Of a DNA stretch of 64,000 nt, positions 27,018 through 36,137 are shown piece after piece. Below the pieces are notes generated by a model. That model was not told the origin of the DNA. It made no database searches and saw nothing but the letters and a program-made list of their open reading frames with translations. The position numbers were made by a program, and so were the translations under genes. This DNA comes from Pelagihabitans pacificus (GTDB lineage: Bacteria > Bacteroidota > Bacteroidia > Flavobacteriales > Flavobacteriaceae), in contig NZ_VIKU02000001.1 in NCBI RefSeq assembly GCF_009371985.2, forward strand, positions 1,054,001 to 1,118,000, read 5' to 3'. The first letter of the stretch is position 1. The number at the start of each line of letters is the position of its first letter.

Positions 27018-27140
27018 GAATTAACGGCATTCCAAAACTAGCGGTTGCCGATGGATGCGTTATCCGTATTTGTTTGTCGGAGGCACAAAAAAATAAAACC
27101 CAAGCATTGGCAGAAAACCCAGACAACAATAATCCTTCCG

Positions 27141-27584
27141 ATGGCCGAAATCGTTGAAATAGCACATTCAAACTATCAGGAAATCGCCCGTTTGGCATCC
27201 AAACTATGGCCTGATAGTACGCTAGAAGAAGAAAAGAAGTATTTTCATCATTGTATTTCCGATACCACTCACACCGCTTTTCTCTTAACGATGGAGACCA
27301 CAAGTATAGGATTCGTACTGGTCTCATTACGAAATGACTTTGTCGAAGGAACGAAATCCAAACCCGTGTGCTATATCGAAGGTATTTACGTGGAACCTCC
27401 CCATCGGAGAAAGGGTTATGCCGAACTATTGATCCATAAAGCGGAAAGTTGGGGAAAAGCAATGAATTGCACCGAAATTGCTTCCGATACCGAAATCAAC
27501 AATAGGGCGAGTATCGCTTTCCACAAAGGAATCGGTTTCAAGGAAATCAATCGGGTGGTCTGCTTTGCAAAAGCTATTTTGTAG
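27141..27584 (+). CDS. GNAT acetyltransferase, aminoglycoside 6'-N-acetyltransferase-like
   Basis: 147 aa from the ATG at 27141; the open frame extends 96 bp upstream, but that part is Lys/His-rich and not GNAT-like. The core 'CYIEGIYVEPPHRRKGYAELLIHKAESWG' is the acetyl-CoA motif A, and 'CTEIASDTEINNRASIAFHKGIGFKEINRVVCF' closely follows the AAC(6')-I pattern (E-x-A-S-D-T-E ... F-H ... G-F ... N-R-x-x-x-F). In environmental flavobacteria such enzymes are chromosomal and may act on other amines, so resistance is not implied. It stands alone. Confidence 0.78.
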   Translation: MAEIVEIAHSNYQEIARLASKLWPDSTLEEEKKYFHHCISDTTHTAFLLTMETTSIGFVLVSLRNDFVEGTKSKPVCYIEGIYVEPPHRRKGYAELLIHKAESWGKAMNCTEIASDTEINNRASIAFHKGIGFKEINRVVCFAKAIL

Positions 27585-27839
27585 TTGTCTGACAGCAACA
27601 GCTTTCTTAAAAAGGGCACTAAGAGCGTACTCTTAACACCGCCGGACCGATGGATAGGTTGCTGTCGGATGTTCCATACTTCGGCTTTGCCAAACGCAAA
27701 TTTGGAAATTCCTGTAATTGGTTATCTTTAAAGTCAGGCTGCCAGTCACCGTAAAAATCCCTTCCTCTTGAGACATCCATTTGTCGGTAGAAGGCAACCA
27801 TAGAACATGGATACAAAATGATTGGCGGGTCTTTTGCTT

Positions 27840-28679
27840 ATGAAAAATATGGTGCGTCTTCTGTTACTATTTATTGCCACACTACATTCCTGCAAAAAAG
27901 GGCCAGAGCATCATTTCATTGATGTTCAAGGAAAACCACAACATGTATTGACTTGGGGAAAAGGGGAACCGGTGGTAGTGTTTTTAAACGGTGGGGGTAG
28001 CGATCTTCAAGATTTTGGAATCGTTCAGAAATCAATCGCCCAGATTACAAAAACCTTTTCCTACGACAAACCCGGTCTTGGAAAATCACAAATGATCGAT
28101 GTTCCCAGGACACTGGAAAATGTAGTGGAAGAGCTTCGGGAATTATTGGTAAAGGAAGGAATCGTGGACGTGCCCGTGATATTGGTCGGACATTCCATGG
28201 GCGGTTACGTAGCACGGTATTACCTGCACCGGTATCCGAAAAATGTAGCGGGCATGGTATTGATCGATCCAGGAAGCGAATTTCTTAATGACGAATATCG
28301 AAAAGTGCAAACGCAAAAGGAAATCATGAGGGAAGACAGCATCCTATTGGAACAAATAAAATTAATTCCCAAAGGGTTTCAAATGGAGGTCCTTGCCTAC
28401 CCCCTTCACGATTCCCTTCTCAAAACCTTTTCAATTAACACGGATATTCCGATAACCCTCATAGAATCGAACAAGGTGGATGGGGACGACCCGTCCCACA
28501 AAAAACTCATTGAAATTCAGAAAAGACTGTATAGGGACTTTCAAAGGAAGGTGCCTCAAACCAACATCATCTCCACCGTAAAAAGTGGCCATTTTGTGCA
28601 ACGGGACGAACCCGAACTCGTCATAGCTGCCATCAAAGGGATGCTTGTCGATTACCGGAAACCCACTGTTAAAAATTAG
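27840..28679 (+). CDS. Alpha/beta hydrolase, probable lipoprotein
   Basis: 279 aa from the ATG at 27840, preferred over an in-frame TTG 18 bp upstream because it gives a compact lipoprotein signal ('MKNMVRLLLLFIATLHSC', Cys18). The alpha/beta-hydrolase fold has the oxyanion region 'VVVFLNGGGSD', nucleophile elbow 'GHSMGG' (Ser119), acid 'VLIDPGSEF' and catalytic His in 'KSGHFVQRDEPELV'. The catalytic triad appears complete. A TATCTTTA box is at 27723-27730. The substrate is unknown. Confidence 0.78.
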   Translation: MKNMVRLLLLFIATLHSCKKGPEHHFIDVQGKPQHVLTWGKGEPVVVFLNGGGSDLQDFGIVQKSIAQITKTFSYDKPGLGKSQMIDVPRTLENVVEELRELLVKEGIVDVPVILVGHSMGGYVARYYLHRYPKNVAGMVLIDPGSEFLNDEYRKVQTQKEIMREDSILLEQIKLIPKGFQMEVLAYPLHDSLLKTFSINTDIPITLIESNKVDGDDPSHKKLIEIQKRLYRDFQRKVPQTNIISTVKSGHFVQRDEPELVIAAIKGMLVDYRKPTVKN

Positions 28680-28782
28680 CCCTTATGCTACTTTGCAACT
28701 GGCGGAAATTAGAGTCGAAATCCTATAGGAATAGACCGAACCTTTAACCATATTAAAAGCTTGAGTGATGCAAACCGACTTA

Positions 28783-30591
28783 ATGAATAGAAAATTCTAT
28801 TTCCTAACCCTACTACTTTGTGCAATCCCTTGGTGTTATATTTCCTACGCGCAGGAATCCTCCCTGCTACTGCCCTTTCGGATGCCCCTCCCCGACGATT
28901 TGGAAAAAATCGAACGGCTCGATTTTGATCGGGACGGCGACCCGGACGCCATCAAGTATACGATACACGGCGATATGCCCGTACTATGGATCGATGACGA
29001 TGACGATATGAAACCCGATGACTGGGAAGGCGACCTAGATAATGACTGTGTGCTTATCGACCGCAACAAAGACGGGCTGTTTGCCGGCCCTTATGACCTG
29101 AGCATCGATTTTGGGGATGAAGATGGGGATGGCATGGCCGATTTGCAGCTCCTCGTTGAGAACGGGGATAGCGCCTTACGGAGCCAGTGGGACTGGTCGT
29201 CGAACATCGTATGGTTTATCGATGATGGGGAGCAGGATGCCCATTTTGCCTATATCAATTGGGACAAAATGGATTTAAAATTCTGGGAACATTACGGCCA
29301 TGCCAATTTTTATGCAGACTACCACGGACAGAACGCCTTTACCAAAATGAATGTTTCCAGTTTTCGGTTCCACGATTTTCGCTACAGTTGGGAAAATCCG
29401 TTTTATTTTTTTGATATCGATGGCGATTCCCATAGCGAAATAGCCATTCGGTGCGAGGATACGCCCGTTTTCAAGGACAAGCCCGAGAATATCAACGGCC
29501 GGGTCGACAATGAACTTTTTAAAGAGCTGGACGACGACATCGATGCGACCATCATCGGTGTGCTGGACAAGGTGTACATCTCCTTTGACCTGGACAACGA
29601 CAACGGGCCCGGCAACGAATTTGATTTTGACATGAGCCTGCAGTTCAACGGGGACGAGGGGTACGATTACAACCATATGAAACATCCCTTCCAATCAATC
29701 GATGGACTTAAGGAGGCCGATGACCTGCTGTTCGATGCGCGCTGGCGCCATTTAACCGAGTTAATCTATCCGCATCGGGAGGCCACCTGGGACATCCTCT
29801 TTAAAGACGGGAACTGGGAAGAATGCTGGTTTGTATTTGATGAGGACGACGATTGCAACCGTTGGGAACGCGTGGAGCTCTTGCAGCCCAAAGCCATTTT
29901 TAAGCATGGAATGCTTCAAGAGGGCTTGGACCACAATCCCCAAGCGGATGAAATGGGAGATCGGGGGGAGTTCGATCTGGACAACTCCGGCAAAGGGAAT
30001 CTGTACCTGGGTTCGTTTGACGGACGACTGCATCTATACGGTGCCGAGTGGGGCGCCTGGCGCGTGGATCAAGATGCCTATTCCTATCAGGGCTATGGGG
30101 GCTTATACGACCGGTCGGGCTATACCCGCACCCAATACCCGGCAGGGCGCTATGCAACGGTCAAGTATTCCGATACGAACGGCAATGGTTTTATCGACCT
30201 CATCGAGTACGACCTGGATGGGGACACGGTATTCGAGCATACGCTTTCCTTTGAGGCACTGGGAATCGACGATGTGAACGATATTATCGAGATGTATGCT
30301 TCCGATTATACCTCCCTTTCCAATTTATACCGTGACATGAGTGAGCGGCAATGGCGGAAAGCGGAACAAGCAGTGGCCACCTTGGAAAAATGGGGCCTCA
30401 ACACCCGATGGTATTCCTTTTACAAACAACCCGGATCGTTGCGCGAAAAATACAGCCATGGCTATTGGGTTAATTTCTACTGTTATTGGGATTTGAGGAC
30501 TTATTTTACAAAAACAAGGCAGGAGGACAAGGTCATCCAAGTGGATAAGGCATTTCTATCGGGAAATTGGGAAACCCTTTCCATGGAGTAA
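28783..30591 (+). CDS. Secreted acidic protein with calcium-binding-type Asp motifs
   Basis: 602 aa from the ATG at 28783 (signal peptide 'MNRKFYFLTLLLCAIPWCYISYAQ'; an ATG at 28768 is also in frame). It is very rich in Asp with EF-hand/dockerin-like D-x-D-x-D-G segments: 'DFDRDGDPDAI', 'DEDGDGMADL', 'DIDGDSHSEI', 'DTNGNGFIDLIEYDLDGD'. Several Trp-rich segments ('EECWFVFDEDDDCNRWERVE', 'YGAEWGAWRVDQD') suggest a carbohydrate-related surface, but no catalytic domain is recognised. It is exported, probably stabilised by Ca2+. It has no T9SS sorting domain. A weak hairpin follows the stop (30593-30612). Confidence 0.7.
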   Translation: MNRKFYFLTLLLCAIPWCYISYAQESSLLLPFRMPLPDDLEKIERLDFDRDGDPDAIKYTIHGDMPVLWIDDDDDMKPDDWEGDLDNDCVLIDRNKDGLFAGPYDLSIDFGDEDGDGMADLQLLVENGDSALRSQWDWSSNIVWFIDDGEQDAHFAYINWDKMDLKFWEHYGHANFYADYHGQNAFTKMNVSSFRFHDFRYSWENPFYFFDIDGDSHSEIAIRCEDTPVFKDKPENINGRVDNELFKELDDDIDATIIGVLDKVYISFDLDNDNGPGNEFDFDMSLQFNGDEGYDYNHMKHPFQSIDGLKEADDLLFDARWRHLTELIYPHREATWDILFKDGNWEECWFVFDEDDDCNRWERVELLQPKAIFKHGMLQEGLDHNPQADEMGDRGEFDLDNSGKGNLYLGSFDGRLHLYGAEWGAWRVDQDAYSYQGYGGLYDRSGYTRTQYPAGRYATVKYSDTNGNGFIDLIEYDLDGDTVFEHTLSFEALGIDDVNDIIEMYASDYTSLSNLYRDMSERQWRKAEQAVATLEKWGLNTRWYSFYKQPGSLREKYSHGYWVNFYCYWDLRTYFTKTRQEDKVIQVDKAFLSGNWETLSME

Positions 30592-30631
30592 CCCTACCCA
30601 ACCAAGGGTAGGAAAGCGTATGCCAAGGTAA

Positions 30632-30862
30632 ATAGCATTCCAACATCAAAAACCCAACGGGCTGATTTTAGGTGTGTTTTTGGTTGTGTTTTTTTTAGCA
30701 AGGTTTCTGATTGAATTTTTCAAGGAAAATCAAGTCGGATTTGAGGATGCGATGACCCTGAATATGGGCCAGATTTTGAGTATTCCGTTCATCATTGTAG
30801 GTTTGGTGATTATTTTCTGGCGAAAAGGACGTAGGGCAGCCCCAGTGGTTGGAAAGTCTTAA
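30632..30862 (+). pseudogene. lgt: 3' fragment of lgt (prolipoprotein diacylglyceryl transferase)
   Basis: The open frame after a TAA at 30629 encodes 76 residues that match only the last membrane segments of Lgt: 'QKPNGLILGVFLVVFFLARF', 'RFLIEFFKENQVGFEDA' and 'LNMGQILSIPFIIVGLVIIF'. The Arg/Glu residues of the Lgt C-terminal signature are intact, but the remaining ~75% of the gene is absent; upstream is the acidic-protein gene. No start codon with a ribosome site fits. An intact lgt must exist elsewhere since the window encodes many lipoproteins. It is probably a rearrangement scar. Confidence 0.7.
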
Positions 30863-31336
30863 ACGGGACTATAAAACACCTGCTAGGTACGCCAACCCTT
30901 TAGTTTTCCCGTTGGCGTGCTATTAAAAACAACATAGGAAAACTCGGGTTGAAGTGTTCATGGAAGTGAGGGGTTTCTTCCTTCCAATCCCTTCCCTACC
31001 ACGCCTACCATCTAAATAGTAATTTAAAAGGCCGGCGTAGGGTTGGGCACCAACACGCTTTACGGCCCATAGCATCGAGCGAAGGGTAAAGAATCAATAA
31101 ATTTAGGATGCTGTCTTTTTGAAGGTCTAATACCATTTTGTCCCCAAACCTTCTTTAGTCCGATTTTTTCCGAACCTTGTAAAAATATTGGACATAAACC
31201 GTCAAATATCTTGACGGTAATCGTTCTATACTTTCTAAAAATTCCTTTCAATTAGTTGATAACCAATAATTTAGCTCCGTGGCATAGAATTGGATTCAAA
31301 AATTGCTTTAACCTACTACATTTAATCGGAAAAAGA
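30863..31336. other. Gene-free stretch with a strong operator-like palindrome
   Basis: No coding region is supported. It contains an 8-bp inverted repeat ACGCCAAC (30889-30896)/GTTGGCGT (30911-30918) without a T-run, and a perfect 8-bp dyad ACCGTCAA (31198-31205)/TTGACGGT (31211-31218). A candidate -7 box TACATTTA (31317-31324) lies just before the FtsX permease start. Confidence 0.5.
31198..31218. promoter_or_regulatory. Perfect dyad, possible operator of the FtsX permease
   Basis: ACCGTCAA, five-base spacer ATATC, TTGACGGT. A perfect 8-bp dyad with a short spacer, about 100 bp upstream of the candidate -7 box. This fits a site for a dimeric regulator; a hairpin in RNA is the alternative. 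Confidence 0.45.
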
Positions 31337-33733
31337 ATGCTCAAGAACTATCTAAAAATCGCTTGGCGGACCATTTTAAAGAATAAGATAAGTTCCGCGA
31401 TCAATATTTTGGGTTTGTCGATTGGAATAAGCGCATGTATGGCCATCCTTATTTTCGTAAGATATGAATCTAGTTTTGATAAATACCACTCCAAATCGGA
31501 ACACACCTACAGGGTGGTACAGCACAACAACTTACCAGACCAAACATTGTATTGGAACACTACTGCCTATCCGCTGGCAGAGGCCCTTAGGGATGATTTT
31601 CCGGAAATTGATCTGGTAACACAAACAATGGGGCCCATAACTCAGGAATTTGGTATCGTAGAAGGTCCTGATTTGAATACATTCGAAGAAACACAAGTGC
31701 TATACGTGGATTCTTTCTATCCAAAGACATTTGATATGGAGTGGATATCCGGAAATCCCGTTACGGCATTAAAGGATATGCATTCGGTAGTACTTACTGA
31801 AAAACTTGCAAGGAAGTATTTCGGAAAGATCGAAGAAAATTATCGCTCAATACTGGGAAAGACCATACTATTACATGGTAATGAACCGCTTACAATTACC
31901 GGCATCATAGAGGATGTCCCTGGAAATTCCAACCAACGTTTTAACATGCTCATCCCGTATGCACTTTTTAAGGCAAAAAATCCAGATGTCTCCGGGAATT
32001 GGTCGGGCAACCATCAAGGAACGACATTTGTAGTCTTGCAAAATAGCGCGCTTAAAAATACACTGGAATCCAAAATCGAATCGTGGAAGAAAAAGTATCT
32101 TAAGCCCGAAGATGATATGCGTATTTCTTATTTTCTTCAACCCTTGGCCGATATTCATAACGATACCTTGTACGGAAGCAATATCGGAGGCTACGTTATG
32201 CCCACGAACACACTTAATATGCTTACAATCGTCGCATTGTTCATCTTGACAATAGCTATCGTTAATTTCGTCAATATACTAACCGCCCAATCAACCTCGC
32301 GATCAAAGGAGGTCGGTATCCGAAAGATATTCGGTAGTAACCGGTTGAATTTGATACTCCAGTTCATTTTTGAAAACAGTATCATACTACTGGGCTCTTT
32401 GGGGCTTTCCGTTGCCATTCTCAACATCGTATTGGGCCAACTGAATGAAAATTTGTCTGTTATCGACCTACAACTGGCGTTGGGCTGGAACCATGTCGGC
32501 CTTATTCTTTTCATCGGTTTGCTGACCTTACTTTCGGCAGCAATTTATCCAGCTTTGGTTCTTTCGGCATTCAAACCCATTGCGGCACTGAAGAATAAAA
32601 TTCGGTTTTCCAAAAAAGACGGTATAGGTATTCGCAAGTCATTGGTTACGGTTCAATTTATAATCGTACAGCTTTTCGTTATCGCGGCTATTATTTTAGC
32701 ATCGCAAATGGATTATTTCAAAAGTAAGTCCATGGGTTTCTCGTCCGACGCCGTTGTCATCACCTCGGCCCCGGAGTTTGAAAAATTGGAGGTCTACAGG
32801 AACTCTCTTTTGGAAAACAACGAAATTTCCAAGGTTTCCTTTGGTTCCGGCCCCCCTATGGCGGTGGAAGGGCTTCAGTTGGGCACTAGCTTTCGCCTCC
32901 CACAACAATCTCCGGAGCATGCTTTGGAAGCAGAGATAAAAGTCGGGGATACGAAGTATTTGGATTTCTATGATCTAGAACTTTTGTCTGGAAGAAATTT
33001 TACTACCAACAAAGAAGCTTTTGACGAATTCATAGTCAACGAAACCCTTTTAGGAACATATGGTTGGAACCCTCGGGAAGCCATAGGTAAAAAAATTCAA
33101 ATTAACGAGGGTATTGCCACTATTGTTGGGGTAGTCAGGGACTTTCATAATAATTCCCTTCAGAGGGATATTTCCCCTTGCATTATTATGAACTGGACCT
33201 ATTTTCAAAACCAGGCTTTTATAAAAATCGACAGTGGCAAGCCGCTTGAATTCATAAAGGCCAATTGGGAAGATACCTTTGCCTCTTCCGTTTTTCGCTA
33301 CAGCTTTCTGGATGATTCCATCGAAAAGGAATATGTGGTGGAACAGTTGATTTTTAATGGGTTCACCATTCTTTCAATTCTCGCTATAGGCATTGGATGT
33401 TTGGGCCTTTTCGGATTAATGTCATTTATTGTTGCCAGAAAGAAAAAAGAAATTGGAATCCGTAAGGTGCTAGGGGCAGGTATCCCACAGATTTTTTCCG
33501 TAGTCACAGGGGAATTTATTGGTTTGATTTCGGTGGCATTCGTTATTGCGGCCCCCTTTGTTTATTATTTTGGCAAGGTCTGGCTTGAAAGCTTTACCTA
33601 TCGTATCGAATTATCTGTCTGGATGTTTTTAAGTGGTGGTCTTCTAACACTGATGATTGCAATGATAACCTGTAGCTTCCAGTCTTTAAGAGCGGCATTT
33701 GCCAACCCGGTCAATTCGCTGAGGGAGGAATAG
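31337..33733 (+). CDS. FtsX/MacB-type ABC transporter permease
   Basis: 798 aa from the ATG at 31337 ('MLKNYLKIAWRTILKNKIS', the standard start of Bacteroidetes MacB-like permeases); the frame is open 81 bp upstream. Two halves each contain a periplasmic MacB_PCD domain and an FtsX three-helix block; helices are at about 20-45, 300-340, 350-380, 395-420, 440-470 and then four near the C-terminus ('GFTILSILAIGIGCLGLFGLM', 'EIGIRKVLGAGIPQIFSVV'). The duplicated FtsX signature 'KEVGIRKIFGSNRLNLI' / 'KEIGIRKVLGAGIPQIF' is clear. No ATPase gene is next to it, so it is an orphan half of an export or mechanotransmission system. Confidence 0.88.
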   Translation: MLKNYLKIAWRTILKNKISSAINILGLSIGISACMAILIFVRYESSFDKYHSKSEHTYRVVQHNNLPDQTLYWNTTAYPLAEALRDDFPEIDLVTQTMGPITQEFGIVEGPDLNTFEETQVLYVDSFYPKTFDMEWISGNPVTALKDMHSVVLTEKLARKYFGKIEENYRSILGKTILLHGNEPLTITGIIEDVPGNSNQRFNMLIPYALFKAKNPDVSGNWSGNHQGTTFVVLQNSALKNTLESKIESWKKKYLKPEDDMRISYFLQPLADIHNDTLYGSNIGGYVMPTNTLNMLTIVALFILTIAIVNFVNILTAQSTSRSKEVGIRKIFGSNRLNLILQFIFENSIILLGSLGLSVAILNIVLGQLNENLSVIDLQLALGWNHVGLILFIGLLTLLSAAIYPALVLSAFKPIAALKNKIRFSKKDGIGIRKSLVTVQFIIVQLFVIAAIILASQMDYFKSKSMGFSSDAVVITSAPEFEKLEVYRNSLLENNEISKVSFGSGPPMAVEGLQLGTSFRLPQQSPEHALEAEIKVGDTKYLDFYDLELLSGRNFTTNKEAFDEFIVNETLLGTYGWNPREAIGKKIQINEGIATIVGVVRDFHNNSLQRDISPCIIMNWTYFQNQAFIKIDSGKPLEFIKANWEDTFASSVFRYSFLDDSIEKEYVVEQLIFNGFTILSILAIGIGCLGLFGLMSFIVARKKKEIGIRKVLGAGIPQIFSVVTGEFIGLISVAFVIAAPFVYYFGKVWLESFTYRIELSVWMFLSGGLLTLMIAMITCSFQSLRAAFANPVNSLREE

Positions 33734-33788
33734 GAATCCTTCTTTATGTACGCCTTTCCTATCTGAAGTTTTGGGTTTGTACTAGTAC

Positions 33789-33818
33789 CAGTCCCATAAA
33801 CGGCTGTTTTATGGACTG
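33789..33818 (+). terminator. Hairpin after the FtsX permease
   Basis: CAGTCC-C-ATAAA (33789-33800) pairs with TTTATGGACTG (33808-33818): 11 bp with one bulged C and a 7-nt loop, 55 bp after the permease stop. No T-tract follows, so termination is uncertain. Confidence 0.35.
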
Positions 33819-34559
33819 AATGGATGTATGCTGACGTTTCATTTCTAGATATTAAGCTCTTTTACACTATTTTATTTTTGGCTGGATGTGCGGACGTAGC
33901 GGAACTATTTAAACATGGTATTTTACTTTTAAAATGTACTTTTTTGATGGAAGCTTTCGTCGACAGGTATGTTTAAGCATCCCGCTTCTTTCCAAGTACT
34001 GTGGTGACCATGCCGAACAGCAGGAAACAAAAGAAGAACAGGAATACACAATGGGATAGGACTTGGCATTTGGCAAAATGGAACCAAATGCATGCGGATA
34101 AGAACGATTCTGTAGAACCAATGAGGGGAAGGAATTTTTGCTAAATATTAAAATAAAAAAATTGGGTAACTCCTTGTCGATAGCGGACACCACATTCATA
34201 TCAAAAAACCAACGGTAGTTCTCGATGCGCTGGAGGAACATGGCCCCTTTGGTCGACTGATAACCTTTTTCAACGACGTATCCGGAAAATTACCTCGGAA
34301 ACGTTGTTCGTCGCAGCAATTAGGTGAAGGCAAAACAAGGCTTTGAGGAACCAAGGGCACCAACACTCAATTCGACACGAGGCTTGACGTTCACAGTCAG
34401 GGCAGGCGTAGGAGCAAATAAATCCCGAGTACGGGTGAAAACACCGCGGGGGACTCCCGAAGACTGGGTATATGCCCTTCGGTCCAAAACCATTTTCTTT
34501 TAGAGAATCGTTGCTCCATATGCTCCGTCATCGAGTTACGGAAATATACACTTTTTTGC

Positions 34560-34567
34560 TACCTTAG
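34560..34567 (+). promoter_or_regulatory. Candidate -7 box of the Usp gene
   Basis: TACCTTAG, the TAnnTTAG variant seen several times in this window, 85 bp before the ATG. Confidence 0.35.
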
Positions 34568-34652
34568 GGCTGGGCACTATGCAAGATTGTGCCCTAGCTG
34601 TTTCCTGTGGGAGATAGGAACCTTGCCCGAGAAACTCCTTAAAACAAAAGAC

Positions 34653-35090
34653 ATGGAAAATCTACTGGTTGCGATTGATTTTAATGGGGACGAAACCCCA
34701 CTCTTGGACAAGGCCGTTCAATTGGCAACAAAATTTGATTCAAAAGTATGGCTCATCCATGTGGCCGCAGCCGATCCCGCGTTTGTCGGCTACGATATCG
34801 GTCCTCAAAACACTAGGGACAGCCGTGCATCACAACTTCGAAAAAAACATCGGCAATTACAGGAATACGCGACCGAACTTCAGAAACAAGGGATAACGGC
34901 CACGGCCCTATTGTTACAGGGCGCTGCCATCGCAACGATTATGGAAGAAGTTAAAAAACTCCATATCGATCTTATCATTATGGGACACCATGAACACGGT
35001 TTTTTGTACCAGGCACTTATGGGAAGCGTTTCCAGGGAAATCATTAAAAAATCGAACATTCCCGTTTTGATCGTTCCTTTGGAATCTTAG
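34653..35090 (+). CDS. Universal stress protein, single UspA domain
   Basis: 145 aa from the ATG at 34653 ('MENLLVAIDFNGDETPLLDKA'). It has the UspA alpha/beta fold with 'VWLIHVAAADPAF' as strand 2 and 'LIIMGHHEHGFLYQALMGSVS' carrying the nucleotide-binding loop in a slightly altered form (four residues instead of two between the first two glycines), followed by 'NIPVLIVP' as the last strand. It may bind ATP and respond to stress. It stands alone, 45 bp upstream of the amidotransferase gene. Confidence 0.85.
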   Translation: MENLLVAIDFNGDETPLLDKAVQLATKFDSKVWLIHVAAADPAFVGYDIGPQNTRDSRASQLRKKHRQLQEYATELQKQGITATALLLQGAAIATIMEEVKKLHIDLIIMGHHEHGFLYQALMGSVSREIIKKSNIPVLIVPLES

Positions 35091-35121
35091 AAATGCCTGC
35101 CCGGCATACAAAGGAGCTTTG

Positions 35122-35129
35122 TACCTTTG
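35122..35129 (+). promoter_or_regulatory. Exact TAnnTTTG box very close to the amidotransferase start
   Basis: TACCTTTG ends 6 bp before the ATG at 35136, so transcription from it would give a leaderless or nearly leaderless mRNA. It may be coincidence. Confidence 0.35.
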
Positions 35130-35135
35130 GGATAC

Positions 35136-35885
35136 ATGAAAATAGCTTCCGACAAAAAAATTTTACTGCTGCAAATGCGGCCCGAGGATGTCGCCGCCGA
35201 TAGCGAATTTGAAGCCTTTCTACGCGTGGGCGGTTTACAGCCCTACGAAGTAGACCGGTTTCGCCTGGAACAGGGCATTCCCAGCATCGACCTTCGGCGG
35301 TATTCGGCCATCATTGCCGGTGGGAGCCCTTTTGACGTCAGTTTGCCCGAAAAGGACAAAAGCAATACCCAAAAAGCCATCGAGGTCTTCTATCACGGTT
35401 TATTCGACCAGGTAGTCCCTTCGGACTTCCCTTTTTTGGGGGCTTGCTCGGGCAACGGACTCCTAGGCAGCTACTGTGGGACACCTATATCGACTACCTA
35501 TGGCGAACCTATCGGGAGTGTCGACGTGACCATGACCGAAGAAGGAATGCGAGACCCGCTGTTAAAGGGTCTGCCACGCACTTTTTCCGCCTTGGTAGGC
35601 CACAAGGAAGCCTGTGATATCGTACCCAAGGGTGCAGTGCTTTTAGGTTCTTCCCCCACCTGCCCTGTTCAGATGTTCCGGGTAAACAAGAACATCTACG
35701 CCACCCAATTCCATCCGGAAGCCGATGCCGATGAGTTTATCCTCCGTATCCACACCTATAGGAACCATGGCTATTTTGATCCGGAAGAAGCCGAAAGTTT
35801 AATTGCTGCGGTTCGCCGCACCCATACGCCCGTCCCCAAAATACTACTCCAACGTTTTGTAGCACGCTATAAAACATCCGGGTAA
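35136..35885 (+). CDS. Class I glutamine amidotransferase-like protein
   Basis: 249 aa, similar to the stand-alone GMP-synthase-type amidotransferase proteins. The triad is visible: Cys104 in 'FLGACSGNGLLG', His and Glu in 'YATQFHPEADADEF'. The nucleophile elbow reads G-A-C-S-G-N-G instead of the common G-x-C-x-G-x-Q, so the Gln that follows the catalytic Cys region is lost. 'SAIIAGGSPFDVSLPE' is the usual N-terminal Gly-rich loop. It probably hydrolyses a gamma-glutamyl amide in a catabolic role; the substrate is unknown. Confidence 0.8.
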   Translation: MKIASDKKILLLQMRPEDVAADSEFEAFLRVGGLQPYEVDRFRLEQGIPSIDLRRYSAIIAGGSPFDVSLPEKDKSNTQKAIEVFYHGLFDQVVPSDFPFLGACSGNGLLGSYCGTPISTTYGEPIGSVDVTMTEEGMRDPLLKGLPRTFSALVGHKEACDIVPKGAVLLGSSPTCPVQMFRVNKNIYATQFHPEADADEFILRIHTYRNHGYFDPEEAESLIAAVRRTHTPVPKILLQRFVARYKTSG

Positions 35886-36137
35886 CGAGCAACCCAGTCA
35901 AAAGGACCTTTGAATCGAATCCGACTATCGCCATCAACACTCTTGGAAACATTTTCATCGAAACCTACTTTGAAAAATGCATGGCGATTGTTATTTTCCT
36001 ATGCTGTATACTGGTTTGGACGATTAGAGGTACCAAAGGGTAGGGTCATCCCGCTCAAAGAATCGTATTGGCACCAAACTGACCCATGGATCAACGCAAC
36101 CGTATCATTGATTTCATATCATTGAAGAAAACAACAT

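Larger units (their letters stand above)
33734..34652. other. Gene-poor 0.9-kb region
   Basis: No convincing gene. A bulged hairpin lies at 33789-33818. A minus-strand frame at 33909-34241 has no ribosome site, no recognisable family and a shadow-like Ser/Cys-rich composition. Short plus-strand segments such as 34225-34345 look like decayed coding sequence but no family can be named. A -7-like box for the Usp gene is at 34560-34567. Confidence 0.5.

Noticed and set aside
27141-27584. Aminoglycoside resistance gene
   Set aside because: Sequence pattern is AAC(6')-like, but there is no mobile context and chromosomal GNAT proteins of this type need not confer resistance.
33909-34241. 110-codon minus-strand frame in the gene-poor region
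   Set aside because: No family, no ribosome site, Ser/Cys-rich composition typical of non-coding sequence; kept only as part of the gap description.
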